Shown here piece after piece: positions 22,475-34,691 of a DNA stretch of 47,736 nt. Positions within the stretch are counted from its first letter, which is position 1. Each line of letters opens with the position of its first letter. Origin of the DNA: Pleurotus djamor (taxonomy: Eukaryota > Basidiomycota > Agaricomycetes > Agaricales > Pleurotaceae). The notes under the pieces were generated by a model, which had not been told where the DNA came from, did not search any database, and saw only the letters and a program-made list of their open reading frames with translations. The stretch lies in the NCBI GenBank assembly GCA_029747585.1, contig JAPEVF010000343.1:1-47736 (forward strand), given 5' to 3'. The position numbers and the translations under genes are program-made.

Positions 22475-23870
22475 GATAAAATGCAGACGATCATCTGTAT
22501 AGTCAACGTTTGTGAGCGTTCCCATACGAAAAAGGGCTGAAGGAACGTAGAAGAAACATGGCTAGCTGCCCTCGTTCACGTGATCCGCGAGCTTCAGAGC
22601 ACCGATAAAATGGCGTCGATGTGTATAGTCAACGTCCGTATTACTCCGCAAGCGGTTCCTCGGACAAAATAAAGGTAAGGAGACATAACTGTGTCCCTCA
22701 CAACACGGATTCATCCTTCCTGGCAAGTCTTCACGCGAAATTCAAGTTTACAATGAGGGAGGGGGATAAAATGGACTCGATCTGAATACTCAAGACTTGG
22801 GAGCGTTCTAAACACGAAACCAAGCATGGGAGACTTACCAAAGTCACCCGAAACAACACCGAACTCAACCTTCCACCACTAACCGCCCGCCTCCACGTCG
22901 AAGCTCGGTGGCACCGATAGAATGACGTCGATATATATAGACTATAGTCGAAGTCCATGAGTGATTCCGAAGGGGAAAGAAAGGTGAGGAGACTTGCCTA
23001 ACTCCGACACGACACAGATTCATCCTTGCTATCAAATCTTGGGAGCGCAATTCGAGCTGGCGGGAAAAAGAATGTGGGGGCGATAAAATAGAGCAGATCT
23101 GTATCCCCAACGTCCGTTAGCAGATTCAAACGCGAAAATGAGCATGAGGAAACTTACCAAAGTCGCGCTGAAACCAACCCTTCCACGAGGACCACGACTA
23201 GACGCTCTCCTTCATGTCCGAGCTTGCTGGTACCGATAAACTGGAGTCGATCTGTATACTCAATGTCTGTTAGTGTTCTAAAAGCGGAAGAGAGCATCAG
23301 TAAAGTCACCGGCCGACGTCTCTCACGACTAGCTGCCCTTGTTCATGTACCAATACTGAATACTCTACTTCTCGGGTACGATAAAATGGCGTCGATCTAT
23401 ACATACATCGTTCATTAGCTCTCAAACACGAAATCAAAGAAGCAAATTCCTCCGCTACCCGAGTTCCACCGTTCCAAAAAANTGAGACTCTCAAGGCAAA
23501 AACTCCCACTTTGGTGTGCATATTCAAGGGTCGAAGGGGGTGATAAAATGGAAGTGTTCTGTATAGTCAACGTTCAAATGTGGTTCTTTCGCGTAAATGA
23601 AGGATATGATGGGTACCGAAAGCCAAAACGCGAGATAAATCTTGCTGAACGACGCGAAGGGTGGAGGAAGAAGGTGGGAGACAGAGAGAGATGTGTGGGG
23701 GTGATAAAATGGAGTCGGTCTGTATATACATCGTTGTTCAGTGGCTCATCTAAGAAGAAAAGCAGGTAGACTTACAAATCCATTGGCTTGAAGGAAAACA
23801 AGCGGAGGGATGCTTGCAGGGGTGATAAAATGGACGCGAACTGGATAGACATCATGAATGAGCTTAAATT
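22475..23870. repeat. Array of ten ~150-bp units with splice-like boundaries
   Basis: Units begin with a shared core, roughly GATAAAATGGAGTCGATCTG plus TATA(G/C)TCAACGTCC, at 22475, 22604, 22765, 22916, 23082, 23235, 23380, 23542, 23703 and 23824 (spacing 121-166 bp). Read on the minus strand, the core becomes TATACAG followed by ATCGACTCCATTTTATC, an intron acceptor and exon start, and about 60 bp upstream of many cores stands a GTAAGT(C/T) donor. Several copies end in a block reading KDESVS or its shifted forms (at 22700, 23015 and 23925). Two exon-like types seem to alternate. The reading frames are not kept between copies, and some donors are changed, so I do not annotate an intact gene. 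It could be a decayed gene with serially duplicated exons. Confidence 0.7.
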
Positions 23871-24359
23871 TGGGACAAGAAATGAGACAGAAGACTTACT
23901 TGCATCCCCCAGGACACGGATTCATCTTCACTGAACATGTTTGAAGAGGAACCAAGTGGGGACATTTTGTTTCGTGGGAGGTTGCGGCGAAGAGAGTGTG
24001 GTGACGGCAGCCGAAGAAAAGAAAAGGGTAGAAGAGGTGTGTGAGCGTAGAGAGATGACTTCCAAGGGTGTAGGCGTTGCAATACGGGTGTCCAAGAGCG
24101 TCGAAAACATTGGGGAGGAGGGGAACGTAATGGGAAGGCAGTTACCGAATATGGGTATTGAAGTTCAAAGTCCGGCGGTCAGGGGTTTTGAGCGTTTCGA
24201 CTTGGTTCGCTCATTTCTCTATCCAAAGTAATTGATTCTGCTGGAATAAGATGTATAGTAGCTTTAGAGATGCATGAGAGAAGTGTGAGATACTAAGATT
24301 TGTGGGGAGAGGAGAGGGAAATGAATTGACACCCAGCTCCTGAGACACCAGGAGCCCTC

Positions 24360-24958
24360 CTATACCCCTTCCTCCTGCTTGTTTTCGTTGTTCTCCTCCT
24401 CCACACCATCCATCCTCCATAGCAGCTGCAAGATTGGGCGCCCGTGGTCTTTGTGATGCATGTAATTGGTGGCGACAAGCAGCTGAAGCAAGACGAACAA
24501 CCCAACAAGCAGAACACTGCACTCCTTCTCCTCCTCGTACCTCGCCCAATTCTCTCGCTTCCAAGGGCTCAGCTCTCTGTCTTTGGGGGCTTGGGTAGGG
24601 ACCCTGAGCTCCATAATCCCTTCGCTTAGCAGGTCGTCGTTATTGCGCAGTTCAATTCCCAATTACTCGTAAATGTCGATAAACACATCGCTGGGCTGAA
24701 CCCTATAAAGGCTGCCCAAGTTCCAGTTGAAGGACTCATCACCTTAGACAGGTACCAAAGCTTACCAATAGTCCCCAGACTGTCCAACGTGTTTACCTGT
24801 CGCATACTCTACACTCGCGTGACTTGGACGAGAAACCTAAAACAGCCGCAATTAGGGACATGTAAACGTTTCGAAAGGGACAAGGTAAACTTACAAATGC
24901 GATTAGAACTCCCGCGGACCCGTACATGCCACGCCCTGCGGTGGCCCATACTCACAAG
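24360..24958 (-). pseudogene. Putative gene or remnant with one TM segment and an in-frame stop
   Basis: Minus-strand blocks join with good phases: VSRPSHASVEYAT (exon ending with GTAAAC donor near 24796), then GDESFNWNLGSLYRV and QPSDVFIDIYE (acceptor CTAAG near 24751). The same frame then meets a TAA at about 24663 and goes on as LRNNDDLLSEGIMELRVP, SPWKRENWARYEEEKE and the hydrophobic VLLVGLFVLLQLLVATNY, stopping at 24360. Either the TAA is a disabling mutation, or an intron removes it, or a base is wrong. No family recognised. The upstream part near 24915-24957 resembles a segment at 29112-29156. Confidence 0.35.
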
Positions 24959-25353
24959 TGAGGTACTTGGGGCAAAGGACGACTGGACAACTGATCTCTC
25001 GCTTTAGACTTCCTCGAAGATCGATATCATATTCCAACGCCCGGGATCGAATACTTGAAGACCACACGTGCATTTGTCGACGCACTTCAGAAGACTGGTG
25101 GGACGCTTTACCAGGATATTCTCACCGCCTCAAACTCATATCAGACCTAACTTTTTTTTNCTCCTCCGATTATATTCGTACATCCCCAGTAAGTAGAGAC
25201 AATTCCTACATACACTAAGTAAGTAGCGCAACAGATACGGAATTGCCAGCTGTAATTGTAGCTAAGTTTGTATGTAATGTTATGGAAATAGAAGATTGTA
25301 ATTGTAGACGAGAGTGACGCGATGTCCGCCAAAAGAGGAACATCGAAAAGAAA

Positions 25354-26526
25354 TCAGGGGGTTTTTTTTGGAGGAAATAATGATTTTTGTGGTGTTTTTG
25401 GTGTTTCGTAGTCATGTGGGTGTGAGGGAATTGAAGGTAAGGCATAGGGAGGACAAGAGAGAAGAAGAGGAAAAAGAAATAAAAATGTAACCGAGCAACA
25501 CACACCTCCGTGAGACAGCATCTTAGTTGATGGGGTGGGCATCGGCGTAGGCAAGTAGTCTAAAAGCGGGCCAGCACCGGATGGTTCCTTGGCCTCGAGC
25601 TTTGCAATGACCTCGGGGGCAGGATGCGAACCAGCCGGACCGTAGACGTTAATGAGCTTCGCGCCGTCAAGTGCTTGCCTGGCCCACGAGGCCTCGTAGC
25701 CAAGCGCTCTGATGATCTGGTAGCGCGGCACCAACCGACCCTATTCAAAGGTAATAAGCTCTGCAATTTGTGTGAGTATGGATGATAGTACGTACCGAGC
25801 TCAGCATGTAGTTTGTATACTTGGTGGTCATCCTGTCAACAAACAGCCACTGCGACATGAGGGTTCAAGAGAACCTTGCCTTTCACCGACGTAAACACAT
25901 CAAAACCATCCTCGGCCTGAATCAAGCTCTGCAGCTCCAAATCCACAGGGTCCAACTTTCGGCCCTTCAGAAGTTTGTTGGGGCGTAGGAGAGTGATGTT
26001 GCTGTCGTCATCGTCGTCGTCAAGTTCGACAGGGTCGTAGCGCGATCCTGAAGCGGATGACGAGGTGGTGGGATATGCAGGGAGTTGATCGTCAACGTCT
26101 AAGTCAATGGGAGTCAAATGCCGAATTCGTGATGTGGTGGAAGGGGTGCGAAATGACATGGAAGGGGACCAAGGGGAAATAGATCTTCGGGTAGATTTAT
26201 TGCGGCCATGCTTCATGCCAGAAAGGGACTGAGTGTCACGAACGGGCGCTGAGATCCGCTTGTGAACCTCCTAGATCAATGTGGTCAGGTCAGGTTGGTG
26301 CAAAGGAAGCAAGACGAAGACGAAGACTCACAAGGTTGACACGGAGGTGTAATTCATTGTTGCGAATTTTCAGAAACTTTGGGTTCAGTTGCAACGACTC
26401 GAAAGTGCCCATGTCTCCCCGAAGGAACCACATCGTGGCGGTGGGCTTTGACCTATGTGGTACGCCAATGCAGATATCGGCTTCAACCCAAATGTTAGAG
26501 AGCATAATAGCTTGGTTGGATGGCAC
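25354..26526 (-). CDS. Hypothetical protein with acidic Asp tract
   Basis: Tentative exons: 26332-26526, 25887-26270, 25796-25849 and 25506-25740 or onward to 25354. The first intron (26271-26331) has clean GTGAGT and CTAG ends; the second (25850-25886) would be only 37 bp and is doubtful. The protein begins MPSNQAIMLSNIWVEADICI, then VPHRSKPTATMWFLRGDMG, a Ser/Thr-rich linker (RNKSTRRSISPWSPSMS), a run of six Asp after DPVEL, and then LVPRYQIIRALGYEASWARQ with a Pro-rich end. No membrane segments or signal peptide. I do not recognise a domain. The start is uncertain because a possible upstream exon with a GTAAGT donor lies at about 26535. Confidence 0.45.
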
Positions 26527-26563
26527 TTACATTCCGAGTGGAGCACCAGACTCTGGTGATCGG

Positions 26564-28371
26564 ATACATCAAATACTGTAGTTACCGCATAAGAGGGATA
26601 CATCAATCGTTGTAGGCTACACACCGTGTGAGCCATGCTGCTTCTGCGCTTGATTGGGTAGTGTTGGACCTATTCTAGCTCGCCATTCGGTTTCCCTGTG
26701 GGTTCCAAGAACGGATACCTGGTTTCTTAGCTGACGGCGCGATCTCGATGCTCTTCCTTATGATCAGCGCGGCTTCGGTGGATGATATCCTGTCATTCGT
26801 GTGTTGGTTCTTCAGAATAGACAATCAGAAAAAGAAAAACATACCCTTTGTCAACATTCACCCCTCCTTCAACCTTTCAGTGACACAGTTCAAGATGACT
26901 GTTTGTGCAGCGGAAACGACTGGGAGCTTGAGCCATTTGTCTCACACGCATGCGTTCCCCCGCATTCTGGATGCCGTACGAGCGGTCGGGTGGTGTATAT
27001 GAAAACCGTCAAGCATCAGCTGCGGAAGAAAGAACAAATACAGCGCGACGGACTAACAGACACACGATTGGCGGCAAATCGGCGGTGGACCGTCTACAGT
27101 ATGCAACCGGCGGTATCCAGCCACTCTGAAGCATCGGGAATTGACCAAATTGAGCCCAAGCAGGTGCTATGGGACTGGAAATTGTGCTCGCAGATGAGGG
27201 TGATGGAAGGAGTCCAGTTTGAGATCGGTGAATCGTGGTCACCGCGCGCTTGACCCACAAGCGCCATGGAGCGCCCAACGGAATAACAACATTTGTGGCG
27301 ACGGAATCAATAACAGAAGACTCCGAGAGTGAAAGAATCATCGGGATTGACTAGTACGAGTCAAGCAATTGTGCTGCAATTGTTTTGGGAGGGGAAAACC
27401 AGCTCATTCTTTCAGAATGAATAAAGGTCAGACGAACGAATAAAGGTCAGAAAGGACAGTTGAGGAAATTTGGTGCGAAACCCGGATCGCATCCATTTAG
27501 TTTTGGTAACATAAATTCACGCCGTCTGTGCATCAAGACACAATAATAGTAGATAAGCAATTTCTGCAGATATCTCGGCGACCCAAGGATACCCAGGTAC
27601 ATTTGGAATGGGAGCGTAACGACGAAAAAACATATCAACAGGCGATAGGGGGTGGTATTAGGGCGAATTATAAAGGTGCGTTGCCAACCTCGAAATCGCT
27701 TCTTTTTGGCAGCAATCAATCCCAATAATCTATTGAAATCGATTTCAAGCTATAACAGACCATATTGTAGCACTCCTTTTTTCACGGATGGTAAAAACCA
27801 GGACCTAGGAGGATGCTAGGAGTCAATGTCCGCGCAAATCACAACTGTCAATGACAAACGCCAGCGGCTCAGCTTGATTTGAGAATTCCCTCATGGTCCT
27901 ACATAATCTGTTCAGCCAGTCTGCCGAGAATTTGAGGGCCGGGTAGGGAGTAAGATCATGGTGCTGAAAAAAGTATCATTGAATCTCATTGGATTGCGGA
28001 CAAGTTGCGGAACGAATCTATCTTAAACTAATGATCTTGCTATTGGAAATCATTGTAAGATCGTCGCCGCGAGCCCAATGCAAGCCTCAATATAAATCAA
28101 GGAACTTTCTGACATTTTCATGTTTCGTTTTGTTTTCTGAGAATTCGGACGTGGGACGACATTTTGATGGACCACAGATCTAATCGGTGGTCGATCGTAA
28201 ATCTACCACCGTGCTTCAAAGGTGAGGCTTCGCAACCCCAAGGAGACGGAGAAGCTACAGTGAACTGTGGATATATCACTCGCGCTGCGGTGGATACATC
28301 ATTCAGTCTTCATTGTGCACTACAGCGTTTGATGTATCCTCATCTTACGGTAAGTACAGCAATTGATGTAT
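26564..28371. repeat. Short dispersed inverted pair (26564-26615 and 28320-28371)
   Basis: The reverse complement of 26564-26615 and the forward 28320-28371 share the layout CTACA(A/G)CG, TTGATGTATCC, a TTA/TAT-rich block with CGGTAA, CTACAG or GTACAG, and a second TTGATGTAT. About 52 bp, roughly 80 percent alike by eye. Confidence 0.45.
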
Positions 28372-30515
28372 ACTTTTACCGTAGTGGCCTGAGTGGAGAC
28401 GAGCAGGACTTGACTGAAGTTCCCGAAGTATGTCCTTGGCTTTGACACACCATTCGCCTTCGTTGCAATCATACACATCAGCAACCTCGACCGTGATCAA
28501 TTGATATGTCTCTGCAGGGGGGNATTACCCTGGAGTCGTCTATGAAGAGGTCGACTTCCTGCGGCTTCGAAAGGTCAATCTTCATCAGCGAAACGGAGGG
28601 CGTCTGTTATGGGGTTGACCAAGGCCCACCATACGTTGTCAAGCCCACCATAGCTTGTCAAGACCGACATACTGGTGCGCGTCTGGCCAGGGCCTGATCA
28701 AACTATAACGAAATTGGCCAGTATGGCACCACGCCTTGCCAGTTTCGCCAGGCTGGCCGCATTTATAAGGTATTGACCATGTTGTACCAATTTGGCGACA
28801 TGACATTAGTATCGCGTGGAAATGATCAACTGGTAGGCCAATCTCGTCATTCTCAAATGCTCAGATAATTATGCAAATATATGATTAAATGTATATCATT
28901 GGGGGCCCGAAGCATACGGTACACGGATTCTAGGTATAAAAGTACAAAAGCTAAGCCCATGAGAAGCACTCCTACTGCATCTGGAGTGGATATATGCGTG
29001 TCGAAAGCAGCTGAGAGTGGCTCTGAGTGAGATAATATAACAGTAATGAGGCTGGAAACTCACCATCTTCGCGAAATGCCCCCTCCAAAGGTCGAGCCAC
29101 CGAGTAAGTAACTTGCGCAAGTGGGCCACCGCGTGGCGTGGCAGGTACGGATCCGTCATAATGCATAAGTAATGAGGCAATGAAAATAAGGATAGACACA
29201 TCCCTCTACATCTCCTGCATATACTTGTAGGTAAGGGGGTAAACATAAATGGCCAGGCCTGGTTCATTATGTTCATGGTTACAAATGTCATCACCTTCCC
29301 ACCAATGCCTCACTGCCTCCAATCTCCAATCTCCCACCTTCTACAAGCTCCATGGGACTGCCATCTGTTGCGCAGAGCTAGCAGCGAGCTTGGTGCATGA
29401 CGGAGGCAATGTCTGAGGTTGTTGTACTATCAGTGATAGGTATTGGCCAGAGCTGAGCCACGCAAATGTATAGAAGCTGTAACGCTGGTGGCAGAAGTGT
29501 CTTCGGTGGGGACAATGGGGAAGGGAGTCATGACCATAGGCATGTCGACGGTACATTTTGAGGATGGACGGGATACCGAGTTCGTTCAGCGAGCTGTCTT
29601 CTGTCCACCGTTGCGAAGGTGTCCATCAGCTGCATCAACGTGAGTTCGGGGTCTTCATCGTTGTTTTCGTCATCGTTCACGTCCGGCGCCAACCTACCAG
29701 CCGCTCATACCATCCCGCCACCACATCTTCAATCATGTTCCAACGTAGCGAAGTCTGTTAAATGTTGATAAATCACCATCGCCAGTGTGGGGAGGCTCGT
29801 ACTTGCACCCAAAGCGCGCTTAGTCAGGCTGTAGATTTAGAATACAAGTACTAAGGAAAAGGAAAAGGAAGATGGTGTCAGCGACTGTCAAGACACAGGC
29901 AATGTGAGTGCATACCAGAATGTGCGGTGACGTGAAGTGTGTCCCCCGTTCCCATTTCTTTTCCTTCATCTCTCCTTGTCCTTGGATGGATACCAGACAT
30001 GTGGGCAACATCGACCAGCACCCTGAGTGACCGAAGCCTCCACCTCCACCGGAGCCGCCGCAACTGTACGCAACCTTCAGAGCATTGTGTACATCCAGGG
30101 ACGGGTGAATACGTGAAAGTCCCACACGAAAATGGCCAGGATTGAGCCGCACGTCGGGAGGAAGTAAGAGTGGAGCGTTGGACTTGGGTTTTGGTTCGTC
30201 AAAGTTCCCATTTCACTGGGAAGAGCAGGGCATCATTGTTGCTGACTCTGAGGTGCTCGGATGGAATCGAGAGTGAGGCCTCGACATGAGAAGAGAGAGT
30301 ACATGAGAAAGATATCCAGTCAGGTCCATGAGACCAGAGATCGAAGTACAAGAATCAAAAGTCCAATGATACAACAAAGAACGCGATCGTCTGTAGGACA
30401 CCATCATCCGAGCTAGCTAGAGCCAGCCCGAGAACGATGGTGCCGTCGTTGATATGAGGGCAGTTAGACCAAGTCGAGTGAACCTGGACGATCTACAAGC
30501 AACCACCAAGCCCTC
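26616..30515. other. Gene-poor region; only weak coding-like blocks
   Basis: About 3.9 kb without a gene I can support. Minus-strand blocks near 29560-29760 read like protein (MIEDVVAGWYERLV, then PDVNDDENNDEDPELTLMQL) but need a one-base shift to join. An N lies at 28523 after a G-run. The 28600-28760 stretch repeats TTGTCAAG and GGCCAG motifs. Confidence 0.4.
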
Positions 30516-33086
30516 ATGACAGCGTTACGCTGGAGACATCTGGATAACCAGGCCAAAGGCACCTTCATCTCGCATTGGAGAGGTATGGTAGCAAGACCCG
30601 TCTGTAGTCGACTGGTCGCCCAAGAATCGTTCAATTTTTCTTCGCAGTGGGAGGAGGTGATACCTCCGGGCTCGGATTCATGATAAACGGTTCGAATGAC
30701 TTCGGCACGAGCGCATGGAGCTGGACGACTGGTATAAACGTGACAACGATAAAGTGGCCGGGGCTGTAATAACGTTTGGCGGCGATGGGGGCAGAGTCGT
30801 TGAGGTCGTGGCTGAGAGGGTATTTAGGAAGGCAAAACCGGTAGCCCCCAAGAAAGGTGCGTGGCTTTCATTGTCATCGTTCTGAGTTTGCTGAGTCCCA
30901 TCAATCCTATGCCCGCGCTCATACTCTCTTCGTGACAGTAACCTTCAACTCCGATGAGAAGGGACCCATCCACTGCCAATCGATTACCAAAACCAGGGAT
31001 ACATACAGATAGCAGCGGATCCGGGAGCAAGGAGCTGCCGTCGATATCGAGGAAGACGGCTCCTTTCGTGCTCTGGATCGACGCAATCGTTGGGAGGTAT
31101 TGGTAAGCTTCTTTCCACCTCCATAAACCCGCCACCAACGCTGGAACGCTGCGAGAGGGACAAAGCGTACGGGAGGTCCTCGTATGAGGACCGGAAGCAA
31201 TACGCGTATTGTTCGACGACGACCTGGGGTGGCGGTTGGCTGGTTACAACTAGTGACGAGCTCACGAGCTCACGACGTGGGGGGTACTGCGTACTCGAGT
31301 CGCTAAAAGACGGCTACACGTCTGAGCGTATGTACCACATCGAGAGGAAGTCGCCAGAAGGGATGTAGGGCGTGAGACATGGGAGATCAACGAGCATGAC
31401 TTGTCATCGAGGACGTCGACGCCTCCTGGCGGTAGTGGTGGTGGAGGAGGAGGAGGAGGAGGAGGAGGAGGAGGGAACGGATACTGCTGTACACTGAATC
31501 CCATGATCGATGGTTCGTTCTTCCATAGCTCGTATCTTCATTGTTCTCCCATCCAACCACCTCCCATCCGCCGACCAACGAACAAAGCACCCTCTTCGCA
31601 AACGAGCCGGACAGCCAGCCCCGTAAGACGATGGTAATCAACAACGAGTCCGCTGACTATACCCACACATAGCCATGAGCTGGGGTATGGGGAGAATCGT
31701 CATGAACGTTGAGGAAAAGTCCAACACGGAAGACGGAGTCCCTTTGGTTGAGGTAGACGATAGGGAGAGGGCAGATAGTCGTTCTGCTGGGTCCAGACCC
31801 CGTGTTGAGGTATGAAGAGGAGGGAGGAGTGTGTCGTGACGCCTGTTAGCGGACCGGGCGTCCTTTGGCGCCCATACTTGGAAAAGACGGGCGGAACAGA
31901 GGGGGATCGTGGACGATGACCAAAGCCGGTGGATGAGATGTATGAGAACCTGAAGGCGGGGAGGGAGAGAAGGACGATGTTCCTTGAGCTGGTCGGTGCG
32001 GGTCGGCTCTCCTCGAAGTTCTGCTGGGTCTGGCCACGAAGGAGATGTTATCCAAGGTGATCTTGAGCCTGGGTGGTCGTGGTAGCGCCGCGTTTGAATG
32101 TCGAAGCTTCATCGGACCGAGTCCACCTCCAACATCCCTCGCAACTCCTTCAACTTGAGCTTGAAGCTCTCCAGTAACCAGCCATGAACCGAACTGTCTA
32201 CATGACCTTCCAATCCAACGCGTAGAGGGTAGCTAACCGAAGCGTTGAACAATTTGAAGCGATTGCTGTAGCTAGCGTAGATGCATGAGCTGCGACTGAA
32301 AGCTTCCGAAGAGAAGCTGGAGGAGATGGGGATGTCAGTCGAGGACCTGAGCAGCAAAGGGGAATGGGTACGCACGATGGACGACATGAGACAGCTTCAT
32401 CCCCTCCTAGACGAAGCCGGCTATCGCAGCGCAGCAAGACAAGCTCGAGCCGTGACCAAGGGGAAGCTAGCACTGGACGGCAGCAAATCGAAGGGTGGTA
32501 TGTGAGATCGAAATCGATGACGGTAGGAGGCTCTTCTGATCACCGGAAGTGCGGTATCGAGGAGGAGGAGCATGTCTTACTCCGCTCCCGGATTCCAAGG
32601 GTGGTCGAAGGAGGAGGAAAGAAAAGGCACGAGGAGCAAGTCCTCCTGATTGGAATACGCCTGTGATGGATGAAACGGGCGGCGTTGAGGACGCGGATGG
32701 TGGTGATGCGGTTGTTGATAACCATGTTGCTGCAGATGATGGGTACTTCGTCGAGAACATACTCTCCCATGAGAGAGAGAGGCGATGGGTTGGATTTTGT
32801 AGCTTGGGGTTCGGCCAGGCTAGACGTGGCTCTTCGTGGTGGTAGTCTCGTAGAGGCTCATGGCCGTGTCTTCAAGCTTCTTCGAGACCACCTCCCCGCA
32901 ATCCTCCCTCTGCTCGACACCTCCATAAACCCAAAACCCAAAACCTTCCCCACACCTGGCCGTCAATGGTACAGGGTCGGCATCAGCAACCGAAGAGCGT
33001 CAAAGCAAGTATCGAGGGCGATCGCTGGGCTGTGTGCGAATAGCAAAGCGAGGACTTGTGAACGGAAGCGTTTTCTGAGAGGATGA
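30516..33086 (+). pseudogene. Chain of coding-like blocks, unknown protein, probably disrupted
   Basis: Several plus-strand blocks look like exons of one gene: MTALRWRHLDNQAKGTFISH (30516 on); MELDDWYKRDNDKVAGAVIT followed by FGGDGGRVVEVVAERVFRK (30715-30856, GTGCGT donor); RDKAYGRSSYEDRKQYAYC near 31155; a Gly-rich run from a GGA repeat; MSWGMGRIVMNVEEKSNTED (31673-31809, clean AG and GTATGA ends); KASEEKLEEMGMSVEDLSS (32281-32505); DADGGDAVVDNHVAADDGYF near 32690; and GLDFVAWGSARLDVALRGGS then KLLRDHLPAILPLLDTSINP, ending at 33086. The last two blocks are offset by one frame exactly at a GAGAGAGAGAGG run near 32772. I do not recognise a family. Whether this is a decayed gene or a real one with base errors cannot be told. 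Confidence 0.4.
31430..31476. repeat. (GGA)n trinucleotide microsatellite
   Basis: GGT/GGA triplets run from about 31430 to 31476, eleven or more GGA in a row. It would code poly-Gly on the plus strand or Ser/Pro runs on the other strand. Prone to slippage. Confidence 0.9.
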
Positions 33087-34549
33087 GAAGAGCAAGAGCA
33101 GGTCAATATTAAAGACGGAGGCTGACACGGGGAATGGTTCACGCACCATTGGTACAGAAATCAAGCGAGCCTGAGAGTCATAACCGTGAGCTATGCGTAG
33201 GTAGCATCGTTTGGATCGTAGACGGTATCTATCGGAGGGGAGATTGTCTAAAAGAAAGAAAAACGAAAAAGGTCGGTAGAACGGCTGAGAGCGGGATTAC
33301 AGTGCACGCACCAGACAGCCGTGTCCAGCTTGAAGTGAGAGAGCATTCGAGTATGTTGGAGGAATGGGCCTGGGTGACTTCGTTGCGATTTTTGAGCAAG
33401 AATCGTCGGATCGACGCGTCACTACTCTACATTTGGAAATTGGATAGGATAAGGATATCGATTCCCGCGGTCAAGAGGAACTTCTCACGATCAGTAAGTA
33501 GAGTTTTCCACAGTCAATGTAATATTTACACAGTCAATACGAAGATCAGGCACTTACTTACATGACGTCAATGACGTCACTAAATGAAGCTGAGAAGCTG
33601 ATGCCATCAGTGGCGATGTGATGGCACTTAGATTAGGCGCCCACAAAATGCAGGCGTAAGAAACGCAAAAGAAACGGTCCTTCATTTCATTTCGGACCCG
33701 TAACCATGGCGACCGTGGGACAGAGACGCTGCGAGGACCGTTAGTACGACGACGAAGTTCAGGTCATGTGCGTTTACTTACAAAGGATTCGGCATCGCAT
33801 GGGATGGCTAGATATTTGCGCGAGCGTTGAGCAGACTTCAATGTAATCAACATGAAAAACTATGCACCTCAAGGCCTAGGACGTATAGGAAGAGCACATG
33901 AGTCTGGGGGAATGAGTCTGGGGAAGGGACGATGATGGGGGAAGAAAGAGATGATGGAGGGGGAGGCTCGAAGTCGCGCGTTTATATATGCTGAGGTGGG
34001 CTTGGTCCGTGCGCGGCTGATCGACAGGATGTTGAGGGAGTGACGAGTACGCCAGCATGGAGGGCTGGACAGGTAAGACATATGTAAATGTGGTGGCGGT
34101 CTGAGAAGATACCCGTAGCTGACAAGCACTTGGTCCGAGTGCGCCCAGTAGATCGACGGCGTACAAAGGTGTGGGCAGCTTTGTGCGTGGTTTGCGTAGA
34201 TGGTGACAGTCGGGTGTGCGATGAGCAGCGAAAACCATGGTGTGCGGTGAGAACAAGAGTGGTCGACGTCTGGTAATGAAATGGCCAAGGTCTCGCCAGA
34301 CTGTTTTGGCTTATTAGGATCGCCAGGGGTCGACCTTTTCGCTGATGTTCCGACCACGCGGCCTGCAACTCTTTCAGCTACCAGACACCCACTCTCTCAA
34401 CACACTCAGCGCTCACTACGCTCAAACCGCCAGGCGTGTCAAATTGGCTTCCGACAAACCGACCAACCTTGCGCCTGGGCGTCATAGCTCGAAGATTATT
34501 TAGAAACCTAGGAACACACTGAGCAATGGGCGCTGAATTCTACCCTGCA
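33087..34549. other. Spacer left of the large inverted repeat; no gene recognised
   Basis: About 1.5 kb. Open frames at 33134-33565 (plus) and 33869-34368 (minus) overlap on both strands and show no domains. Nothing else is seen. Confidence 0.45.
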
Positions 34550-34691
34550 TACAAAGGGTAATTCAACACCAGAGACAGCCAGATACGTTAGACTGAACGA
34601 CCAGCAGCGCTGTGCGCTGAGCTTGAAATGGCGACGTGGTGGCGAGACCACAGGCATGGCAGGATTCCTGGGATTCCCTAGGATTCCACAT

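Larger units (their letters stand above)
24915..29156. repeat. Short dispersed inverted pair (24915-24957 and 29112-29156)
   Basis: The ~43-bp segment containing CCGTACATGCCACGCC and GCGGTGGCCCA at 24915-24957 returns in opposite orientation at 29112-29156 with several substitutions. Both are followed or preceded by splice-like GT or AG signals. Related gene fragments or a small mobile repeat are possible. Confidence 0.35.

Noticed and set aside
22475..23870. CRISPR-like array
   Set aside because: Units are ~150 bp, diverged, and have splice-like ends in a eukaryotic context; no spacers or cas genes.
31401..31637. Poly-Gly frame
   Set aside because: Largely a translated GGA microsatellite; retained only as a possible block in a larger uncertain gene.
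33869..34368. Overlapping minus-strand frames rich in Pro, His and Ser
   Set aside because: Three frames open at once, no splice logic or domain; base composition is enough to explain it.
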